Shown: positions 7,984 to 13,168 of the stretch, one piece after another
Position numbering within the stretch: position 1 is the stretch's first letter
How the letters are laid out: every line of letters begins with the position of its first letter
Origin: JBAXLO01 sp037134755
GTDB taxonomy: Bacteria; Bacteroidota; Bacteroidia; Bacteroidales; JACABE01
Assembly: GCA_037134755.1 (NCBI GenBank)
Contig: JBAXLO010000068.1
Coordinates: 1-19,787, forward strand
Direction of reading: 5' to 3'
Length of the DNA stretch: 19,787 bases
Notes under the pieces: model-generated
Database searches by the model: none
Told to the model about the DNA's origin: nothing
Seen by the model: the letters and a program-made list of their open reading frames with translations, nothing else
Made by a program: the position numbers and the translations under genes

Positions 7984-8229
7984 GTGTGTACGATTTGTAC
8001 ACAGGTAAAACGAATTCGTTTGTGGTGTGTACAGATATTCCCTTGCTAATTTGAACCCAAATGTAGTGTGTACAGATATTCCTTTGCTAAAACGGATTCA
8101 TTTGTGGTGTGTACAGAAAATACTTTTGACAAATAGATATAAATGTAGAGAGTAAAGATCGTACATTGCTAAAACGAATCCATTTGTCGCATTTACGAAT
8201 TGTACATCATACAAACGAAAATAAATGTC
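7984..8229. repeat. cassette 2: six GTGTGTAC-type 41-bp units
   Basis: Units start at 7984, 8025, 8066, 8107, 8148 and 8189. The first four begin GTGTGTAC; the last two are diverged (GAGAGTAAAG, GCATTTACGA). Unit 7984 holds two perfect hairpins: TGTGTAC (7985-7991) / GTACACA (7997-8003), and AAACG-AATT-CGTTT (8008-8021). Unit 8025 has ATTTG-AACC-CAAAT at the same register. Units end ATTTGTG or AAATGTA. Confidence 0.85.
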
Positions 8230-8311
8230 TGATATAATAATTCTGATAAGATAAGACAATTTAAAATGAAACACCAAAAAATATAACTGCCTGATCGAAC
8301 TTATGGGTGAA
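8230..8311. repeat. 82-bp separator C (contains core copy C)
   Basis: Near-copy of separator B displaced by exactly 328 bp; the core lies at 8283-8310. Differences are scattered substitutions with no insertion or deletion. Confidence 0.85.
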
Positions 8312-8437
8312 GGGGTATACTGTAGGAGATAAGGTAAAATGGACGTAAATATAGGGGTATCCTATAGGAGTTAAGGTAATATGGACATAAATATAGGGGT
8401 ATCCTGTAGGCGATAGGGTAATTTATACGTAAATGTG
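8312..8437. repeat. cassette 3: three GGGGTATC-type 42-bp units
   Basis: Units start at 8312, 8354 and 8396 with consensus GGGGTATCCTGTAGGAGATA, then GGTAATATGGACGTAAATATA. The third unit keeps a dyad ATTTA-TACG-TAAAT. The period is 42 rather than 41. After 8437 the similarity fades, so this cassette is shorter than the other two or decayed. Confidence 0.8.
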
Positions 8438-8560
8438 TCGTTATAGATTTCTAATAGGTGTAATTATAAATAAGTGAAGAATATCGTTTTTATTTGAAGG
8501 TAATTTATAAATAAACATCTCCTAATTTATTTTAAGGTGTCAAAGAACACTATAATTTAG
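8438..8560. other. AT-rich remnant between array and tilS
   Basis: No reading frame and no clear repeat unit. It contains TAATAGGTGTAATTATAAAT and AGGTAATTTATAAATAAA, faintly like the units of cassette 3, so it may be decayed array. It then runs into the tilS promoter. Confidence 0.4.
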
Positions 8561-8568
8561 TAATTTTG
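8561..8568 (+). promoter_or_regulatory. tilS promoter -7 element
   Basis: TAATTTTG is an exact TAnnTTTG match ending only 4 nt before ATG 8573. The expected transcript start falls within a few bases of the start codon, so the mRNA would be leaderless or nearly so. No good -33 TTTG is visible. Confidence 0.55.
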
Positions 8569-8572
8569 CAAA

Positions 8573-9901
8573 ATGTTAAGACCTTTTAAACTATATATAG
8601 CCCAACAAAAATTATTTTCCCGTAAGGATAAGATACTGCTTGCAGTAAGCGGCGGCATTGATTCGATAGTTATGTGCGAATTGTTTTATCAGGCAAAGTT
8701 AAACTTCGGCATAGCTCATTGTAACTTCTGCCTTAGAGGAGATGAATCGGAAGGTGACGAGTTGTTTGTAAAAGAATTAGCAGTTAAATACAATGTTCCT
8801 TTTCATTATGTAAAATTTAATACTAACGAAACTGCACATCAGGAAGGTATTTCAATACAAATGGCTGCACGTCAGTTGAGGTATGATTGGTTTGAAGCTT
8901 TGCTAAAGGAGCATCAATATCTATATATTGCCACAGCTCATCATCAAAATGATCAAACCGAAACATTTTTTATAAACCTGTTAAGAGGTACAGGCATAGC
9001 AGGTTTGCATGGTATCTTACCAAAACAACATAATGTAATACGTCCGCTATTATTTGCCGGTCGTGAAGAAATTGTTAACTTTGCTACTGCAAACAAGCTA
9101 ACTTACCGAGAAGATAGCTCAAACGCATCGAATAAATATCAACGTAATTTATTACGCAATCAAATCATGCCTTTGTTTAGAGAAATGAAGCCTGATTTTG
9201 ATAGTACTATGTCCGAAAACATCGTTAGAATTGCTGAAGCCGAAATTATCTTTAATGAGATGATAGATCAAAAGCGAAAGATGGCTGTAAAAGAGGAGAA
9301 TGATGTCACTTTGATTTCCATCGCTGTGCTCAAAGAGTTCAATGCGGTAGGCACTTATCTGCATCATTTCTTGTTGCCTTTTAATTTTAATTCAGATATA
9401 ATTCCTGACATCGTTAAGTCGTTGGACGACATCCCCGGCAAGTTGTTCTACTCCCCTACTCATCGTCTGGTAAGAGATCGAGAATATCTTATCATAAGTA
9501 AAATTACTGAGGCCGAAACGGATTGTCCTTTAGTTTATATTAAAGAAAATACTGCACAGATTTGTTTGCCTCTTGTTATGAATTTCAATACGATATCAGA
9601 TGCTAGAGTATTTAAGATTATAGCTGATAATAAGGTTGCGTATCTTGATTATGATCAGTTAAAGTTCCCTTTAATCATCAGAAAATGGACTGTTGGAGAT
9701 CATTTTTATCCTTTCGGGATGGAAAACAAAAAGAAGCTAAGTGATTTCTTTATTAATCAAAAGTTATCATTAAACCAAAAAGAAAACACATGGTTGCTTT
9801 GTTCGGGCAATGATATTGTGTGGATTATAGGGATGAGGATCGACAATAGATTTAGGATAACTACAAAAACAAAAACGATATATAAAATAGAATTATCATG
9901 A
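8573..9901 (+). CDS. tilS: tRNA(Ile)-lysidine synthetase
   Basis: Converts C34 of the CAU-anticodon tRNA-Ile to lysidine using ATP and lysine, so that it reads AUA. The 442-residue protein has the N-type ATP pyrophosphatase PP-loop SGGIDS (26-31). The family blocks AHCNFCLRGDES, SIQMAARQLRYDWFE, ATAHHQNDQTETFFINLLRGTGI and RPLL follow, and a C-terminal TilS domain (about 365-442) includes WTVGDHFYPFGM and KKLSDFFI. The start MLRPFKLYI aligns with the usual N-terminus of the family, which supports ATG 8573 despite the promoter lying right against it. The stop overlaps the next start (ATGA), indicating translational coupling with the lipoprotein gene. Confidence 0.96.
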   Translation: MLRPFKLYIAQQKLFSRKDKILLAVSGGIDSIVMCELFYQAKLNFGIAHCNFCLRGDESEGDELFVKELAVKYNVPFHYVKFNTNETAHQEGISIQMAARQLRYDWFEALLKEHQYLYIATAHHQNDQTETFFINLLRGTGIAGLHGILPKQHNVIRPLLFAGREEIVNFATANKLTYREDSSNASNKYQRNLLRNQIMPLFREMKPDFDSTMSENIVRIAEAEIIFNEMIDQKRKMAVKEENDVTLISIAVLKEFNAVGTYLHHFLLPFNFNSDIIPDIVKSLDDIPGKLFYSPTHRLVRDREYLIISKITEAETDCPLVYIKENTAQICLPLVMNFNTISDARVFKIIADNKVAYLDYDQLKFPLIIRKWTVGDHFYPFGMENKKKLSDFFINQKLSLNQKENTWLLCSGNDIVWIIGMRIDNRFRITTKTKTIYKIELS

Positions 9902-10671
9902 GAAGAAAAATATCTTTTTTTATAATTATGATGTTAATTATCTTTGTTTCATGCAAAAATAATAAACAGGAAGCATTAAAAGATGGATTTATTATTGATG
10001 GCAAACTTACCAATGCTTCGGGCAAACAAATTATGTTGCAACAGCTCACTGCCAAAGAACTTATTACTATTGATTCGGCTTTTGTTAATAAAGATGGGAG
10101 TTTTAGTTTTACTTATAAACCTACCGAAACAAGTATTTTTTTGCTTCGCAAAGATGCTAATAATTACATATCTTTAATTGCTGATAAAGGCGAACATATA
10201 ACATTTGAAAGTGATTATGATAAGTTTCAAAAGGCATATACTGTTAAAGGCTCACAAGGTTCTGAACTTATTTGTCAATTAAATCAACATCTTCAAAAGA
10301 ATCTTTGCACACTTGATTCGTTAGGTAAGATTTGGGATGTGTCTAAAAATGACATTAACCGTGTGCAGATTAAAGCTTCAATAGATACTTCTTATTTTAG
10401 AACAGTAAGAGAACAAAGGGCTTATCAAACTGATTTCATTAATAAAAATTCTTCTTCTTTTGCAGCCATGGTTGCCTTATATCTTAGTTTGGATAGGACT
10501 GTGGTTATTAATATTGATAAAGATTTTAATCTTTTCGAGAAGGTTAGCAACGATTTACTTGCTAAGTATCCAAAGAATACACAAGCTATTGAACTGGATA
10601 AAAGAGTTAAGCAAATGAAGATGTTGTTAGTTGAAAAGAAAATAATAGAAGAGCGTAATTCAAAAAAATAA
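9898..10671 (+). CDS. DUF4369-domain lipoprotein lacking thioredoxin domain
   Basis: A 257-residue envelope lipoprotein. The signal peptide ends at a lipobox-like FVSC with Cys19. The DUF4369 region (about 30-125) shows FIIDGKLTNASGKQIMLQQL and DSAFVNKDGSFSF, as in the N-terminal half of Bacteroidota thiol-disulfide interchange proteins related to ResA/TlpA. A helical linker follows, ending LAKYPKNTQAIELDKRVKQM. In typical relatives a thioredoxin/AhpC-TSA fold with a CxxC motif starts right after this linker. Here the protein stops about 20 residues later with a charged tail and no CxxC. It is either a distinct short form or a truncated gene. It overlaps tilS by 4 bp. Confidence 0.8.
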   Translation: MRRKISFFIIMMLIIFVSCKNNKQEALKDGFIIDGKLTNASGKQIMLQQLTAKELITIDSAFVNKDGSFSFTYKPTETSIFLLRKDANNYISLIADKGEHITFESDYDKFQKAYTVKGSQGSELICQLNQHLQKNLCTLDSLGKIWDVSKNDINRVQIKASIDTSYFRTVREQRAYQTDFINKNSSSFAAMVALYLSLDRTVVINIDKDFNLFEKVSNDLLAKYPKNTQAIELDKRVKQMKMLLVEKKIIEERNSKK

Positions 10672-10673
10672 AC

Positions 10674-10681
10674 TACTTTTG
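10674..10681 (+). promoter_or_regulatory. possible -7 element for the lpxH-like gene
   Basis: TACTTTTG matches TAnnTTTG and lies 27 bp before the TTG start at 10708, giving a leader of about 24 nt. No clear -33 element. The gene could also be read from tilS. Confidence 0.45.
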
Positions 10682-10707
10682 TTGCTCATTCATTAAATAA
10701 AGATTCA

Positions 10708-11457
10708 TTGGAAAAAACCGGAAATATATATTTTGCTTCTGACAGTCATCTTGGTGTGCCTGATTATGCAAGCAGTCTTAAACGCGAAAAGCATTTAGTA
10801 GCATGGCTTGATATGGTTAAGAAAGATGCTAAAGAAATTTACTTATTAGGTGATATATTTGATTTCTGGTTCGAATATAAAACCGTTGTCCCCAAAGGAT
10901 TTGTTCGTCTGTTAGGAAAGATTGCCGAGCTTACTGATGCCGGAATTACCATCAATTATTTTACCGGTAATCATGATATGTGGGTGTATGATTATTTTAC
11001 CACCGAACTCAATGTAACTATCTCTCGCGAGCCTATAGTAAGAACGTATAATGGTAAGAAGTTTTATATTGGTCACGGGGATGGATTGGGGCCTAAAGAT
11101 TATGGTTATAAGTTTATTAAAAAGTTGTTTGCATCTAAGATAAATCAATGGTTATATGCACGTATGCATCCTAACTTTGGTATGTGGTTAGCTTTATACT
11201 TCTCGCGCAAAAGTCGTGTTGCTAATGGAGATACTGATGAAATATATTTTGGTGAAGATAAAGAAAGACTTATTATTTATGCCAAAGAGCTTTTAAAACA
11301 AGAGCATTATGATTACTTTATATTTGGTCATCGACATTTACCTTTAGATTTAGAGATAGCAGAAAATAGCCGTTACATTAACTTAGGCGATTGGGTAAAA
11401 AGCTTTTCGTATGTAAAGTTTGATGGTGATACGCTTTCGCTGAATTATTTTATTTAA
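10708..11457 (+). CDS. UDP-2,3-diacylglucosamine diphosphatase (LpxH-type)
   Basis: A metallophosphoesterase expected to hydrolyse UDP-2,3-diacylglucosamine to lipid X in lipid A synthesis, at the cytoplasmic face of the inner membrane. The 249 residues carry all metal-binding blocks: SDSHLG (Asp12, His14), GDIFDFWFEY (Asp49), GNHD (87-90), GHGDG (122-126) and GHRH (207-210). The GDIFDFW and HP-x-x-G-x-W-LA segments favour LpxH over other phosphoesterases. The start is assigned to TTG 10708. No ATG or GTG opens this frame before the DSHLG motif, and the next ATG would delete the metal site. A frameshifted or non-standard start further up is possible but unneeded. Confidence 0.85.
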   Translation: MEKTGNIYFASDSHLGVPDYASSLKREKHLVAWLDMVKKDAKEIYLLGDIFDFWFEYKTVVPKGFVRLLGKIAELTDAGITINYFTGNHDMWVYDYFTTELNVTISREPIVRTYNGKKFYIGHGDGLGPKDYGYKFIKKLFASKINQWLYARMHPNFGMWLALYFSRKSRVANGDTDEIYFGEDKERLIIYAKELLKQEHYDYFIFGHRHLPLDLEIAENSRYINLGDWVKSFSYVKFDGDTLSLNYFI

Positions 11458-11500
11458 GGTAAGAAACTCCTTTTATTAATTTTTAACTTAATATTAAATC

Positions 11501-11527
11501 AATACATTAATAAATGTATTAATTTTG
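11501..11527 (+). promoter_or_regulatory. promoter with palindromic operator candidate
   Basis: AATACATT (11501-11508) and AATGTATT (11513-11520) form a perfect 8-bp inverted repeat with a 4-bp spacer. Its last base is the first base of TAATTTTG (11520-11527), an exact TAnnTTTG. The palindrome therefore fills the -33 to -7 spacer, where a dimeric repressor would occlude RNA polymerase. It would control the operon at 11599-13136. AT richness makes chance palindromes less surprising. Confidence 0.5.
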
Positions 11528-11598
11528 CAATAATTCTTTTATGAATGAGTTATAATGGTATGTTTATTGTGGAAGTAATAAAGCTAACAAACATCAAA

Positions 11599-12255
11599 AT
11601 GAAAACAGTTTATATCCTATTGTTAAATATGCTAATGATATTTCCGGTATTAGCTCAGAATACTGATGATAATAATCTTAAACCGGACTCTACGGCTAAT
11701 ATTTACGATAACACTAATAATAGTCTTCCAAGACCTTATACTAAGAAATCGCTAATGAACGATGATAAGATGCATTTCTCTTTTCAGACAGGTGTTAATG
11801 CGATGTCGTTTGGTAAGAGTAGTATGGTAAGTACTTTTGTGGCTCCTCAACTTACATATCAAGTAAATCCTAAACTTAATATCACTGTGGGGACGATTGC
11901 TCTAAACAGTAATTTTAATAATATGATGTATTATAATTACAATGAAGGTACATCTACATCGGTTCCCAATTCTACACAAATGTTTTTGTATCTTAAAGGA
12001 GATTATCAACTTACTGATCGTATTAGATTAAGAGGAACTACATTTAGAGAGGTTTCTAATTCGAGCAATCCTACAAATAATCCTTTTAGTTTTAATCAAG
12101 TTGGTGTTGATTTCAAGATATCTGATCATGTTTCTATGAGTGCCGACTTCATTCAATCAAAAGGGCAGTATCCTATGGGATTGTATGGTATAAATAATCC
12201 TGTATTTCGCTCAGCTTCTCCTTTCGGTGGTAGCTTTTCAAACTACGGCTGGTAA
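11599..12255 (+). CDS. outer-membrane-like protein, possible beta-barrel
   Basis: I do not recognise a named family. The chosen start is ATG 11599, which opens a clean Sec signal peptide (MKTVYILLLNMLMIFPVLAQ). An in-frame ATG at 11545 would add 18 non-signal-like residues. After a polar, Asn-rich linker (about 21-55) the rest alternates short amphipathic strands: HFSFQTGVNAMSFG, TFVAPQLTYQVNPKLNITVG, MFLYLKGDYQLTDRIRLRG, VGVDFKISDHVSMSADFI. This is the pattern of a small outer-membrane beta-barrel. The C-terminus ends SFSNYGW with an aromatic last residue, as in barrel proteins. It lies 17 bp before the lipoprotein gene and probably forms an operon with it. Confidence 0.65.
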   Translation: MKTVYILLLNMLMIFPVLAQNTDDNNLKPDSTANIYDNTNNSLPRPYTKKSLMNDDKMHFSFQTGVNAMSFGKSSMVSTFVAPQLTYQVNPKLNITVGTIALNSNFNNMMYYNYNEGTSTSVPNSTQMFLYLKGDYQLTDRIRLRGTTFREVSNSSNPTNNPFSFNQVGVDFKISDHVSMSADFIQSKGQYPMGLYGINNPVFRSASPFGGSFSNYGW

Positions 12256-12272
12256 TAATTCACATTTAAATA

Positions 12273-13136
12273 ATGAAAAAAAACTTTTCTTTTATTGTGG
12301 CTGCAATAGTTGCAACCATAGGTATTACATCATGTGCTCCGGAGATGTATCAAAGCATGTTGCAAACTACTGCTTTTACTGAAAAGATAGACTCATCGAG
12401 TATGGAAACCCAACGTTTTTATGATCCAAAGAGTAAACTTCAATATGCTGTTACTAATGATAATCAAAACCTATACATTGTAATAAAAGCTACAGAAGAG
12501 CAAACTCAATATAAGATAATTCGTGCAGGTATGCAGCTAACAATTGGCAATGTATCTAAGACAAATCCAATTGCTAATATGCAATATCCTTTAGCATTAG
12601 GATTTCAAAAGCCAACTAGTAAAGGTACTGAAAGAAAGTCCGGTTCTGCTCCTCAACGCCCTGATATTAGTTCATTAAAACTACAGTTTAAATCAAAGTA
12701 TCAAGAGATGCATCTAACAGGATTTAAACCTGAGGTAGGTGCTGTGTTGGCTACTCATAATGCATTTGGCATTACTGTAAATATGGATTGGGATACTTTA
12801 AATACACTTTATTATAAAGCTATTATCCCATTTAAAACCTTTTATAAAGAAAAACTTGACTTATCGGATACTACTAAATACTTTAACATGACTTTTACTG
12901 TTAATGGTATTGAAATGCCAACTAAAGAAGGCAATAAAGAGATGGGACAAGGTGCTCCTGAACCCGGGATGAGCGGAAGAAATGGTATGGGTGGCGGCGG
13001 CAGAATGGGCGGCGGCGGAATGAGCGGTATGGGCGGCAGTAGAATGGGTGGAGCTTATGGTGGACAAAGTCATAATGATATGACAGAAGCCAACAAAGTT
13101 AAGTTTAGGCTACAGCTGGTAGTTAAGAAAAACTAA
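12273..13136 (+). CDS. lipoprotein with CBM9-like domain and Gly/Met-rich region
   Basis: A 287-residue lipoprotein with signal peptide and lipobox ITSC (Cys21). Residues about 40-110 (DPKSKLQYAVTNDNQNLYIV, then KATEEQTQYKIIRAGMQLTI) resemble the CBM9/DOMON-like beta-sandwich seen in Bacteroidota lipoproteins of unknown role. This is a resemblance from memory, not a firm assignment. The stretch at about 229-262 is a low-complexity Gly/Met/Arg region (MGGGGRMGGGGMSGMGG). It precedes a final beta-strand (VKFRLQLVVKK). The repeat DNA there is GC-richer than its surroundings. The gene follows the barrel-like protein by 17 bp, so the two may act together at the outer membrane. Its 3' end faces the M1 peptidase with only 32 bp between stops and no clear terminator. 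Confidence 0.7.
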   Translation: MKKNFSFIVAAIVATIGITSCAPEMYQSMLQTTAFTEKIDSSSMETQRFYDPKSKLQYAVTNDNQNLYIVIKATEEQTQYKIIRAGMQLTIGNVSKTNPIANMQYPLALGFQKPTSKGTERKSGSAPQRPDISSLKLQFKSKYQEMHLTGFKPEVGAVLATHNAFGITVNMDWDTLNTLYYKAIIPFKTFYKEKLDLSDTTKYFNMTFTVNGIEMPTKEGNKEMGQGAPEPGMSGRNGMGGGGRMGGGGMSGMGGSRMGGAYGGQSHNDMTEANKVKFRLQLVVKKN

Positions 13137-13168
13137 GTTTACATTAAATCATAATTCACAAAAATTGC

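Larger units (their letters stand above)
7615..8437. repeat. hierarchical 41-bp-unit array with 328-bp super-period
   Basis: The whole non-coding stretch divides into 41-bp units in constant register from 7615 to 8311, then three 42-bp units to 8437. A 28-bp core (first bases ATAACTGCCTGATCG, last bases TTATGGGTGA) recurs at 7627-7654, 7955-7982 and 8283-8310. The spacing is exactly 328 bp (8 x 41) both times. Between cores lie different families of 41-bp units: six AT-rich units, then six GTGTGTAC-type units, then three GGGGTATC-type units. I see no open reading frame of note. 41 is not a multiple of 3, which argues against coding repeats. It sits between the mreB terminator and the tilS promoter. 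Function unknown. Confidence 0.9.

Noticed and set aside
7627..8310. CRISPR array (28-bp identical repeats, three copies)
   Set aside because: The intervals are 300 bp and are themselves tandem repeats, not unique 30-40-bp spacers, and there are no cas genes in the window.
7581..8572. A degraded mreC gene between mreB and tilS
   Set aside because: Every part of the region except the AT-rich ends is accounted for by 41-42-bp repeats; I find no MreC-like coding remnant in any frame.
11545..11598. Start of the barrel-like protein at ATG 11545
   Set aside because: It would bury the signal peptide behind 18 polar/mixed residues; ATG 11599 gives a clean signal peptide.
12861..13073. Minus-strand reading frame rich in His, Ser and Ala
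   Set aside because: It is the antisense of the Gly/Met-rich tract of the lipoprotein gene; low-complexity shadow with no start signals or homology.
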